Of a DNA stretch of 64,000 bases, positions 32,804 to 40,609 are shown piece after piece. Numbering within the stretch: position 1 is the first letter of the stretch; every line of letters begins with the position of its first letter. The notes below the pieces were generated by a model. It saw only the letters and a program-made list of their open reading frames with translations. It was not told the origin of the DNA and ran no database searches. A program made the position numbers and the translations under genes. Source of the DNA: Oscillospiraceae bacterium (GTDB lineage Bacteria; Bacillota; Clostridia; Oscillospirales; Ruminococcaceae); NCBI GenBank assembly GCA_016291435.1, contig JAEEXH010000004.1, positions 1 through 64,000 of the forward strand, read 5' to 3'.

Positions 32804-34246
32804 ATGCGATATACCACCCGTCTGATGCGGCTGTGTCTGCTGATTTCCGTACTGATCGCCGCCGTCGGCTTCCTGATCTTCGGGCGGAGCATCACGGTCT
32901 ATATCCCGCTCTTAGAACCGGTGCAGTCCGCAGAGGAGCTGCATCTGCAATGGGATGAAGGGCATATGCAGATCCTGCACAAGGAACTGAAGGGGGATTA
33001 TTTGCAGCTCCGCTTCGCCGCAGAGGCGCCGGACTCACACTGGCTCAGCATCACTGACAGCAGCGGACAAACCCTCTGCATCTACGGCTTCCGGGTCGCA
33101 TCAGGCGGCCTGATTTACGATAAGGTCTGCGGCAGTTTTTCCGGATGCTACGCCCTTTCCGCAGCGCTTCTCTTCTTCTGCATTTCCTTCGCGCTGGTGC
33201 TGTACCGCAGCTTTTTTCGGGAGCGGGGCACGCGGATCTATTCCTTCCGCTCTATCCTGAAATTCGGCATGGCGATCTTTCTCTCCATCTTCGGGCTTGA
33301 CCTTGCACTGACATTCTGCGGGTATCTCATCAAGCCGCAGGAATACAATATGCTGTCATTTTATTCGGCATATTCCGGAGCTGCCAGAACTTTTGTCATG
33401 TTATCTGCTCCGCTTGCACTGTTCTTCGGCATCTCGCTGATCGTGAGCAATTATCACCTTCTGCGGCATGAGGGGAAAGCACTGCACAATCTGCTGAGTG
33501 CAGCCTCCGGCATTCTGATCATCGGCGGGCTCCTCGTGTGCATTCTGATGGAATTCCGTTCATTCGCAGGTTCGGTCACAGAAATGCGAATATACAATAC
33601 TGTCAACAGCGTGATCTGCACTGTCTATGCCTATTTTGAATGTATCCTGTTCAGCTCTGCGGTCAACGGGCTGCGTGCCGCGAAGCATAAACCGCCCTAC
33701 GACCGCGATTTCATCCTGATTCTCGGGTGCAGCTTCCGGAAAGACGGCAGCCTGACGCCGCTCTTGCAGGGGCGCGCCGACGCGGCAATCCGCTTCCGGG
33801 AAGCGCAGCTCGCAGAGACCGGCAAGGCAGCGGTTCTTGTACCCTCCGGCGGGCAGGGCAGCGATGAACCGATGCCCGAAGCGGAAGCGATCGGCCGCTA
33901 CCTGATCGCACAGGGCATCCCGGAGGAGGCGATTCTCAAAGAGACACGCTCGACCACAACGCTTGAGAACATGCAGTTTTCCGGCGCGCTGATCGCAGAG
34001 CGGATGCCCGATGCAAAAATCGCGTTTGCAACCACGAATTACCATGTCTTCCGCAGCGGCATCTGGGCGCAGCTTGCCGGACTCAGAGCAGAGGGCATCG
34101 GCAGCAAAACGAAATGGTGGTTCTGGCCAAACGCCTTCATCCGGGAATGCGCAGGTCTTCTGAAAAAAAATCTGCTGCCCGAGCTGATCGGTCTCGTTGG
34201 GCTGATATGCTTCTTCGGCGCGATCTCCATGCTTGTCCCGATCTGA
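32804..34246 (+). CDS. YdcF-like (DUF218) membrane protein
   Basis: This 480-residue protein has about six membrane helices in its N-terminal 300 residues. A DUF218/YdcF domain at the C-terminus contains LILGCSFRKDGSLTPLLQGRADAA, VPSGGQG, EAEAIGRYLIAQGIPEEAI and TRSTTTLENM. A final membrane helix ends IGLVGLICFFGAISML. YdcF-type domains have been associated with cell-envelope biology, but the reaction is not established. The first extracytoplasmic loop is large (about 40-115). AAAGGAG precedes the ATG. Confidence 0.82.
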   Translation: MRYTTRLMRLCLLISVLIAAVGFLIFGRSITVYIPLLEPVQSAEELHLQWDEGHMQILHKELKGDYLQLRFAAEAPDSHWLSITDSSGQTLCIYGFRVASGGLIYDKVCGSFSGCYALSAALLFFCISFALVLYRSFFRERGTRIYSFRSILKFGMAIFLSIFGLDLALTFCGYLIKPQEYNMLSFYSAYSGAARTFVMLSAPLALFFGISLIVSNYHLLRHEGKALHNLLSAASGILIIGGLLVCILMEFRSFAGSVTEMRIYNTVNSVICTVYAYFECILFSSAVNGLRAAKHKPPYDRDFILILGCSFRKDGSLTPLLQGRADAAIRFREAQLAETGKAAVLVPSGGQGSDEPMPEAEAIGRYLIAQGIPEEAILKETRSTTTLENMQFSGALIAERMPDAKIAFATTNYHVFRSGIWAQLAGLRAEGIGSKTKWWFWPNAFIRECAGLLKKNLLPELIGLVGLICFFGAISMLVPI

Positions 34247-34270
34247 ACGCTGTCTCTCAGCTTATATATG

Positions 34271-34304
34271 TAAAACCGCCCCGGAAGAAATCCGGGGCGG
34301 TCTG
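34271..34304. terminator. convergent terminator (YdcF-like gene / leftward esterase)
   Basis: ACCGCCCCGGA (34275-34285) and TCCGGGGCGGT (34291-34301) form an 11-bp stem with a five-base loop. On the minus strand it is followed by TTTTA, so it best serves the leftward gene but can act on both. Confidence 0.8.
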
Positions 34305-34333
34305 TGCTGCTTCACAGGATTGCGGTGTGCCGA

Positions 34334-36610
34334 TCACGCCTTGAAAATGAAGCGGATGAAATTATACATCAGCGGGGTGACAGTGCTGCTGTCATGATTG
34401 CCGCCCGGGACGGAAAGATAGAGATTCTCCGTACCGTGCTCGGTGAACAGGTTGCTGTACTGCTTCGGATAGGTGCCGACCATGCCGTCGTTCGTGCCGC
34501 CCGCGATCAGCAGCAGATAGGGCGCATACGGCGCGTCGATGCGAATCTCCTCCTTGCTCATGCAGCCCGGGTGATTCATGAACTGATCGACCGTCGGGAA
34601 GATGCCGGGCGCAGGCGCCGCCGCACCGATATAGCCGACCTTCTCTTTGCACATCATGCCGATATAGAGCGACTCTCTGCCGCCCATCGAAAAGCCCGCG
34701 ACTGCCGTGTTCTCGCGCCCGGTCTTCACAGGGTAATGCGATTCGATATACGGCATCAGGCTGTCCGGCAGATCCTCGGCAAAGGCATCGTAAAACGGGA
34801 CATCCGCGGAGCCGCTGCCGCTCTCTGTCATGCGGTCAGGATTGGTATACTGCGCGGTGAAGACAATGATCATCGGCTCCGCATCGCCGGATTTGATGAG
34901 GTTCGTCGCGATCTCGCGGATGCCGTTTCCGTTCACCATCGCGTTCTCATCGCCGCCGTAGCCGTGGTTCACATAGAGCACGGGATATTTCCGGCTGCTG
35001 TCGAACCCGGGCGGGAGCCAGATATTTGCGCCCTTGTCGTGATTCGCCTTTTTCGAGAAATAGGTGATGTGCGTAAGTGTGCCCTCTGCCGATTGCAGCG
35101 CCGAGGAAGGCACGCCGGCAGTGAGCTGACTGCGGATGCTGTTCATATATGCCTTGCCGTCGGGCTCGAGCGGTGTCGGATCGGTCAGAAGCCGCTTCAG
35201 CAGCGTGAGATCCTTCGCATTCAGCTTCCCGTCACCGTTCAGATCGGCGGTGTCAAGAAAGACAGTGCTCTCCTCTGCGAGCAGAAAGCGGAAGAGCGCA
35301 GTGATGTCCGCGACCGTGACACCGCCGTCGTGATCGGCGTCGCCCTTCTGATATGTCTGCTGCGCCGCGCTGCCGTCCGTGACCGTGACTGTGACATCAT
35401 CGAGATAAAAATCGCAGGTGTCGGTGTCCGTTTCAAAATAGAGCACGGGATTCATGCCGCTTTTCACCTTGTAATCGGCGGCGGAAAGCGTCAGCCATTC
35501 GCCCGGTTTCGCATCGCCCTCCGCAAAGGTATCATAGACCGCGCCGTCATCGGTATCATACTGCATTGTCATTTTGAAATGCACGGCTGCATTCGTGTTC
35601 TGCATCACCTGCGCCTGCACGGTGAGATATGTTCCTTCCGGACAGCGGCTGCCCGGAAGCGCATAGGCAATGCCCTGCCACGCCGCCGTGCGCCCGCTGA
35701 CAAGCGCCGACTGCACGCCCTCAAAGGCGCTGCCCTGTGAGACGGCAACACCCGCGCCGCCGCGGTTCTGCCAGCCGGAAAGCCCGCGTTCAAAATCAGA
35801 GTGCAGGATGACAGGGTCATCCGGATCGTAGCTGCTGCTGTTCCGTTCTTCAAGATAATCCCCGATGACGCCTGCCCAGAATTTGCCCATTTTCTCATAG
35901 CCTGCGCCGCTCGGATGCAGATTGTCGCTTTGCAGATCGGCAGTGCCGTTCAGACAGCCGTGCACATCGGCAAAGCGCACATCATCGCCGTAGGATTCCG
36001 CGACCTTCTTCACGGTATTGTTGTAATTCCCGACCCGCTGACTGTTGCCGCCGTATGCAGTAAATTCCGGGATAGAGCCCATGAAGACCGTGCTCCCCTC
36101 CGGCAGATCGCTGCGGATATAGTCGATCAGCGTGTGCAGATCGGTCTCGCAGTCGCTGAGATTACGGTTTGCAGTCATATCATTCGTGCCGATAATCAGC
36201 AGAACAATATCAGGTCTCGCATTTTTGACTGCGTCCTTCGATTTCAGCTTTTCATAGAGTCCGTTTTCACCCCAGCTCGGAATCGGATACTGCTGCTTGA
36301 TTGTGTAGCCGCTGTATCCGGCATGATTGTCGTCGTAGGTGACAGACTGCCCGTTATAACTGAAGCTTGCGGAATTCCTGCCCTCGGGCCCGACCATATC
36401 GAAGCCGATGCCGTCCGCACGGAGCGCATAGTCCAGATACTTGCGGTAGCCGCCGTCCTCGCCGTAGCCGAATGTAATGGAGTCGCCGATCGGCATAATG
36501 CGCACCGGATCTGCGGCATTTGCCGTCATTCCGCCGGCACACACCGCAGCGGAGCACATGGATGACAGCGCCAGCGCTGCGGCTGTCAGCAGCGTTCTCA
36601 TTCGTTTCAT
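34334..36610 (-). CDS. secreted bimodular carbohydrate esterase: SGNH (CE3-like) - CBM - dockerin - CE1-like
   Basis: This 758-residue exported enzyme opens with a signal peptide (about 1-33). The SGNH domain (35-260) has PIGDSITFGYG with Ser near 44, IGTNDMT and DNLHPSGAGYEKM, as in CE3 acetylxylan esterases. A beta-sandwich carbohydrate-binding module similar to CBM22/CBM4 follows (SDFERGLSGWQNRGG). Next is a type I-like dockerin with two calcium loops (DADHDGGVTVADI and DLNGDGKLNAKDL). Last comes a CE1-like esterase with nucleophile GFSMGGRES and His in GGNHDSS. It would remove acetyl and feruloyl-type esters from xylan while docked on a scaffoldin. The ATG at 36610 has AAAGGGGAAAG; a GTG at 36631 does not. 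Confidence 0.88.
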   Translation of the reverse strand: MKRMRTLLTAAALALSSMCSAAVCAGGMTANAADPVRIMPIGDSITFGYGEDGGYRKYLDYALRADGIGFDMVGPEGRNSASFSYNGQSVTYDDNHAGYSGYTIKQQYPIPSWGENGLYEKLKSKDAVKNARPDIVLLIIGTNDMTANRNLSDCETDLHTLIDYIRSDLPEGSTVFMGSIPEFTAYGGNSQRVGNYNNTVKKVAESYGDDVRFADVHGCLNGTADLQSDNLHPSGAGYEKMGKFWAGVIGDYLEERNSSSYDPDDPVILHSDFERGLSGWQNRGGAGVAVSQGSAFEGVQSALVSGRTAAWQGIAYALPGSRCPEGTYLTVQAQVMQNTNAAVHFKMTMQYDTDDGAVYDTFAEGDAKPGEWLTLSAADYKVKSGMNPVLYFETDTDTCDFYLDDVTVTVTDGSAAQQTYQKGDADHDGGVTVADITALFRFLLAEESTVFLDTADLNGDGKLNAKDLTLLKRLLTDPTPLEPDGKAYMNSIRSQLTAGVPSSALQSAEGTLTHITYFSKKANHDKGANIWLPPGFDSSRKYPVLYVNHGYGGDENAMVNGNGIREIATNLIKSGDAEPMIIVFTAQYTNPDRMTESGSGSADVPFYDAFAEDLPDSLMPYIESHYPVKTGRENTAVAGFSMGGRESLYIGMMCKEKVGYIGAAAPAPGIFPTVDQFMNHPGCMSKEEIRIDAPYAPYLLLIAGGTNDGMVGTYPKQYSNLFTEHGTENLYLSVPGGNHDSSTVTPLMYNFIRFIFKA

Positions 36611-36675
36611 ATTCGCTTTCCCCTTTTTCACAGATTGCAGACGGATGATATTTCTATAAAGTCTTCCATATTATC

Positions 36676-36705
36676 ATTGTAGCGCAAGGGGCAGCGCACC
36701 GTCAA
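36676..36705 (-). promoter_or_regulatory. sigma-A promoter for the leftward bimodular esterase
   Basis: On the minus strand TTGACG (36700-36705) and TACAAT (36676-36681) are separated by 18 nt, about 65 nt before the start codon. Confidence 0.7.
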
Positions 36706-36787
36706 TCTACATTCCGCAGAAAAAGTGTAAAAAAGGTATCGCTTTGCGATGATTTGGAACGGGTGATGCGTCATACTGCCAAAACAG

Positions 36788-36816
36788 TAGACAAACGCCC
36801 CGAAATCTGGTATAAT
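36788..36816 (+). promoter_or_regulatory. sigma-A promoter for the flavodoxin gene
   Basis: TAGACA (36788-36793) and TATAAT (36811-36816) are spaced by 17 nt, 35 nt upstream of the start. A GATTTGG/TATCGC hairpin patch lies further upstream at 36739-36753. Confidence 0.75.
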
Positions 36817-36850
36817 AGGAATCACATAACATCAAGAAGGAGAATTCGCT

Positions 36851-37327
36851 ATGAATACTGTCATTGTTTATTATTCGCTGGAAGGCAACACCGAAATGAC
36901 CGCAAAGGCGATTGCCGCGGAGCTGGGCGCAGAGCTGCTCCCGCTGATTCCCGTCAAAGCATATCCGACCGGCAAGGTCAGCAAGTTTGTCTGGGGCGGC
37001 AAGAGCGCCATGATGTCCGAAGCACCGAAGCTCCAGCCCTATACCTTTGATGCAGACTGTGAGCGCGTCATCTTCGGCTTCCCGGTCTGGGCAAGCAACA
37101 TCGCACCCCCGCTGCGCACGTTCATCCGCGAAAACAATCTGAACGGCAAGCACATTGCTGCCTTTGCCTGCCAGACTGCCGCCGGTGCCGACAAGGCATT
37201 TCTCAAGCTGAAGGGTGAGCTCGGCATCGACAGCTTTGAAGCAGAGCTGACGCTGCTCGACCCGAAGACCAAGCCGGATGCCGGAAACGATGCAAAGATC
37301 CGTGCATTCTGTGATGCGCTGAAATAA
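36851..37327 (+). CDS. flavodoxin-family protein
   Basis: This 158-residue cytoplasmic protein has the flavodoxin phosphate-binding loop YYSLEGNTEMTAKAIA at its N-terminus. The FMN-edge region FGFPVWASNIAPPLRTF and an AAFACQTAAGADKA strand-loop follow. It is a low-molecular-weight redox carrier or quinone-reductase-like flavoprotein; the partner is unknown. AAGAAGGAG precedes the ATG. It is monocistronic, with its own promoter and a strong bidirectional terminator downstream. Confidence 0.88.
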   Translation: MNTVIVYYSLEGNTEMTAKAIAAELGAELLPLIPVKAYPTGKVSKFVWGGKSAMMSEAPKLQPYTFDADCERVIFGFPVWASNIAPPLRTFIRENNLNGKHIAAFACQTAAGADKAFLKLKGELGIDSFEAELTLLDPKTKPDAGNDAKIRAFCDALK

Positions 37328-37384
37328 CGGGATCCGCCGACTCCGGCGGAGCTTCGCGAAGCGTGCAGGAAGCCCTCCCGCGCA

Positions 37385-37448
37385 ATCCGTCGGAGACATG
37401 TTCATGACAAGCAAAGCTGAGCTCCCCGCACGCACGGGGAGCTCAGCT
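37385..37448. terminator. bidirectional terminator, copy A of a duplicated 3' flank
   Basis: AGCTGAGCTCCCCG (37415-37428) and CGGGGAGCTCAGCT (37435-37448) form a perfect 14-bp stem with a six-base loop. On the plus strand CGTTTTC follows. It is preceded by ATCCGTCGGAGACA (37385-37398), which recurs at 39572-39585 with a related hairpin. Confidence 0.8.
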
Positions 37449-37462
37449 CGTTTTCATCGTAT

Positions 37463-39220
37463 TTACGCCTTTTGCAGCGTCAGCGTCAGACAGTTCAGCC
37501 CGAGCGAATTGACATATTCCGCATCCTTTGTCAGAGCCATCACCATCCGCAGACCGATGTGCTTGGTCAGATCTTCCTCCTTCTGATGCCGCGTGTATTC
37601 CACAGGATCGAATCCCGCACAGTTGTCGCGGATGCGCAGGATGACCGATTCCTCCTGTATCACAAGACGAATGTCAATTTCATGTGTGTTTCTGCCAGCA
37701 AAGCCGTATTCGACGATATTCATGCCCATTTCCTCGATGCAGAGCGAGACTGCCATGCTGCACTGCTCGCTGAGGGAATGAGCGCGGCAGAATTCCGCAG
37801 CTTCCTCCGATGCCGCAAGAACCTGCTCACGCTCCGATGCACGGGTCTCCAGCAGGCTGTCCGGCGCTGCACCGAAGGTCTCGGGCAGCAGCGAAAATGC
37901 CTCCGCGGTGAAGGAAGGCTTTCCGTACTGCACGAACACATAGGCCGTGATGAGCAGCAGCGTGAGTCCCTCGCCGCAGAGATAGCCGAGCCAGATGCCT
38001 GTCACGCCGAGGAAGCGGCTCAGCACGAACGCAGAGAGCGCTGTCAGCACAAAATTCTGACAGACGGAGATCGCGCAGGTCAGGCGCACCCGCTCGATCC
38101 CCTGATCGTAATTCTTGAAGCAGGTATTCAGCCCGCAGGGAACCAGAGAGAGCACAAACAGCCGCAGACCCGTGACGGTCATATCCTTTGCTGCGGGATT
38201 TTCAAGGAAGAGCGTCGCGAGCGGCGCTGCCAGCAGGATCACAGCAATCGTCACGGCAGCGCAGATCGCGGCACAGTACCGCGTCATGATGCCGACGAGC
38301 TCCTTGAGTGCGCTGCGGTCGCTGTCGGTGTAGAACAGCGAGGAAAGTGTCAGCACGACCGCAGCAGGGCCGGAGCTGAATGAATAGCAGATATTGCCGA
38401 CCGTCGAAATGACCGAATAGGAAGCGACTGCAAGATCGCTGCCGACGGAGAGCAGCAGCTTGTTCAGCGTGAAGGTCAGCAGCACAAGGCTCACCTGATT
38501 GATCATGGTCGGCACGCCTGCGCGGAGCATCCGTGCACAGACCTTCCATGTGTAGAGCTTCGGGCGCAGCTTGAAAATGCAGCTTTTGCGCAGAAAATAC
38601 ACGATGCCGATGACGAATGCGATATAGTAGCTGACGCTGGAGGCAAGCCCCATGCCGAAGGTGCCCTGTTTCAGCACAAAGACGTTCAGGAGATCCATGA
38701 CCACATCGCCGGCGGTCATGGCAAGCACCGCCGCGACAAGGCGCGTCCGGCTGCCTGCAATCTGCAAAAACGGCACCATGATCTGTGAGAGAATAAATGC
38801 CGGTGCGCCGATGATGAAGCCGCGGAGATAATCCCGCGTCAGTCGGAACACCTCATTGTCGGGAGAGGGAGTTCCCGCGCCGAGCAGCGTGCAGATCGGA
38901 TCGGTGAACAGCAGCACCGCTGCCATGCCGGCAAGGGCGATGCCTGCCGATGTCATGACCGACACGGTATAGCAGGCGTTCGTGCCTTCTGTGTCACCGC
39001 TTGCGATTGTGCGCCCGCAGATCACCTGCACGCCCGCCGCGATCATGCTGCCGAGTGCCGCGAAGACGAGCAGCACCGGTGTCGCGAGACCGTAGGCGGT
39101 CATTGAGGGCAGTCCGAGAAAGCGCCCGATCATAATGCTGTCGATCAGCATGCAGAGCATCACGGTCATCGCAGAGACGATCTGCGTGACCAGCATTTGC
39201 CGGAACAGTTTTTTTATCAT
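37463..39220 (-). CDS. MATE-family transporter fused to a C-terminal anti-sigma-type ATPase (HATPase_c) domain
   Basis: The leftward 585-residue protein is a fusion. Residues 1 to about 440 form twelve membrane helices of the MATE multidrug/metabolite exporter family (LFRQMLVTQIVSAMTVMLCMLIDSIMIGRFLG, then the paired half with VRLTCAISVCQNFVLTALSAF). Residues about 452-585 form a GHKL ATPase domain like RsbW/SpoIIAB. It has N-box EEMGMNIVEYG, G1-like RIRDNCAGFDP and G2-like HIGLRMVMAL, so ATP binding is plausible. The start at 39220 follows CAGGAG; an extension to 39274 lacks a ribosome binding site. The substrate is unknown. How the two halves interact cannot be read from sequence. Confidence 0.88.
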   Translation of the reverse strand: MIKKLFRQMLVTQIVSAMTVMLCMLIDSIMIGRFLGLPSMTAYGLATPVLLVFAALGSMIAAGVQVICGRTIASGDTEGTNACYTVSVMTSAGIALAGMAAVLLFTDPICTLLGAGTPSPDNEVFRLTRDYLRGFIIGAPAFILSQIMVPFLQIAGSRTRLVAAVLAMTAGDVVMDLLNVFVLKQGTFGMGLASSVSYYIAFVIGIVYFLRKSCIFKLRPKLYTWKVCARMLRAGVPTMINQVSLVLLTFTLNKLLLSVGSDLAVASYSVISTVGNICYSFSSGPAAVVLTLSSLFYTDSDRSALKELVGIMTRYCAAICAAVTIAVILLAAPLATLFLENPAAKDMTVTGLRLFVLSLVPCGLNTCFKNYDQGIERVRLTCAISVCQNFVLTALSAFVLSRFLGVTGIWLGYLCGEGLTLLLITAYVFVQYGKPSFTAEAFSLLPETFGAAPDSLLETRASEREQVLAASEEAAEFCRAHSLSEQCSMAVSLCIEEMGMNIVEYGFAGRNTHEIDIRLVIQEESVILRIRDNCAGFDPVEYTRHQKEEDLTKHIGLRMVMALTKDAEYVNSLGLNCLTLTLQKA

Positions 39221-39241
39221 GAGATCACTCCTGTTGTTTTT

Positions 39242-39264
39242 GCCGCAGATATGCTTCTCTGCGG
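39242..39264 (-). promoter_or_regulatory. 5' UTR hairpin of the MATE fusion gene
   Basis: CCGCAGA and TCTGCGG form a seven-base-pair stem around a short loop in the leader, between the promoter at 39283-39311 and the ribosome binding site. Confidence 0.5.
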
Positions 39265-39282
39265 CGGATGTCACACTGTATT

Positions 39283-39311
39283 ATTATAGCACAGCGGGCA
39301 GTATTTTTCAA
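39283..39311 (-). promoter_or_regulatory. sigma-A promoter for the MATE fusion gene
   Basis: On the minus strand TTGAAA (39306-39311) and TATAAT (39283-39288) are separated by 17 nt. Confidence 0.75.
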
Positions 39312-39379
39312 GCATTTGCGCGTGATGAAAGGATAAATCTGTTCCGCCGCGGCATCCTGCGGCTTCAGGACATTGCATT

Positions 39380-39499
39380 ATGACAGAGGAAGACAAGATC
39401 ATTCAGCTCTATCACGAGATGTATGAAGCAACGGTGCAGAAGGAAAGGGCAGTGCCCCTTAAGCATCCCATGATGTTCCGGCATTGCGCATTTACATGA
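39380..39499 (+). pseudogene. truncated NTF2-like (SnoaL/DUF4440-type) N-terminal fragment
   Basis: An open stretch of 39 codons encodes MTEEDKIIQLYHEMYEATVQKERAV before diverging and ending at TGA. The first 25 residues look like the opening helix of NTF2-like proteins, which usually continue for about 100 more residues; here the rest is missing. A remnant is therefore more likely than a real short gene. It lies between the MATE promoter and a duplicated terminator. Confidence 0.5.
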
Positions 39500-39571
39500 T
39501 TTTCCTGTATCGGGATGCCGAAGGAACATTTGTCCCTTCGGCAGGAGCTTTAGAGGGAGCTCCCAATATCC

Positions 39572-39631
39572 ATCCGTCGGAGACACTTTATCTGCAAACT
39601 GAGCTCCCCGTGCATGCGGAGAGCTCAGTTT
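39572..39631. terminator. bidirectional terminator, copy B of the duplicated 3' flank
   Basis: AAACTGAGCTC (39596-39606) and GAGCTCAGTTT (39621-39631) form an 11-bp stem. ATCCGTCGGAGACA (39572-39585) upstream is identical to the 14 bases at 37385-37398, and CTGAGCTCCCCG is also shared. Confidence 0.75.
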
Positions 39632-39642
39632 GTTCTGTTCGC

Positions 39643-39912
39643 TTATTTATCCACGGCAATCACCGTGATCGTCTTGCCGGATGCGGTCTTTTGCAGCGTA
39701 TCCATGCCGATCACATAGCCTGCATAGCGCTTGCTGTCCACACCGAGCGCGGCATATTCCGCCGATTCAATATGCCTGAAGCCGAGCGGCGTGCCGTTTT
39801 CATCAAACGCAGTGTACTGATACGTGTCGGGATAGAACAGATACAGCTTCGTGCTGCCGGCTGTTTCGCCGGACTGATCGCTGTATTCCCCGTCTGCGGA
39901 GAGCAGGATCAG
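39643..39912 (-). pseudogene. 3' remnant of a leftward gene, N-terminus missing
   Basis: The leftward frame encodes a plausible C-terminus of about 90 residues, including LYLFYPDTYQYTAFDENGTPLGF, YAALGVDSKRYAGYVIGMDTL and SGKTITVIAVDK, ending at a stop just before a terminator. Upstream of about 39912 the frame stays open but becomes Cys/His/Arg-rich shadow sequence opposite the next feature, with no ribosome binding site. I infer that the 5' part was lost. No family recognised. Confidence 0.55.
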
Positions 39913-39918
39913 CGGCGG

Positions 39919-40479
39919 ATCCTCTACGATCTCCACAATACCAAAAAGGATGACTGCGTGTTCATCGGCATTACAAAATATCAGCCTCTGACACGCACCG
40001 ATATGACGGCAAAAGCCTCGGCAGTGCGCGATATCCGCATCGTGACGGAAAGCGGCTTCGATCTTGTCAAGCGCATCGACGGCAGGCATTATCAGCGTGC
40101 AATCGACAAATACAGCTTCAACAACGATTTTTCACAGGCGGTCTGTCTCAATGATGCCGACGGCGCATATCTCTATTTCTCCAGCGCAGGCAGTGAGACA
40201 CCGATCGACCGCATCGGCATTGCGGAAAAGGACAGGGTTCCGCCGACAGAAAACGGCATGCAGGTCTGGGAAAATGTGCTGACTGAAAGCGGCATCCGCT
40301 ATAATCTCAACAATTCATTCATCACCTTCTCGTCATCCGACAGCGACATTGTCTGCGATAACCGCGTGTATCTGTTCGCAAGGCGGCTTGACGGCTCCGT
40401 GAAATTCGGCGCGGAGATCGTCGGCGGACACTGCGACGAGATGCAGCAGTACGGCGAGCTGAAATATGTCAGAAACTGA
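39919..40479 (+). pseudogene. 3' remnant of a rightward gene, N-terminus missing
   Basis: From about ILYDLHNTKKDDCVFIGITKY onward the rightward frame reads as normal protein for some 186 residues, to GELKYVRN and a stop with a terminator behind it. Before 39919 the same frame is antisense to the leftward remnant and looks non-coding. The first in-frame ATG (40003) has no ribosome binding site. It is most simply the C-terminal part of a gene whose 5' end was deleted. Family unknown. Confidence 0.55.
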
Positions 40480-40501
40480 ACCGTGCGCATCTGCACAAAA
40501 A

Positions 40502-40541
40502 GGGAGCACCGGGGTCTTTTCCCGGTGCTCCCGCTGTTTTT
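40502..40541 (+). terminator. terminator after the rightward remnant
   Basis: GGGAGCACCGGG (40502-40513) pairs with CCCGGTGCTCCC (40521-40532), followed by GCTGTTTTT. The stem is perfect over 12 bp. Confidence 0.85.
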
Positions 40542-40574
40542 CCGGAAAGAACCGCTTCGCCGCGGATTCAGAAT

Positions 40575-40598
40575 GAGGGGCTCCCGGCGGAGCCCCTC
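40575..40598 (-). terminator. hairpin downstream of the metal ATPase gene
   Basis: GAGGGGCTCC (40575-40584) and GGAGCCCCTC (40589-40598) form a 10-bp stem with a four-base loop, just past the leftward stop at 40610. The T-run on the minus strand is weak. Confidence 0.6.
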
Positions 40599-40609
40599 CC
40601 GTTTCCGAT

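Noticed and set aside
34304-36565. Rightward long frames across the bimodular esterase gene.
   Set aside because: The leftward gene has signal peptide, catalytic motifs, dockerin and promoter, so these are shadows.
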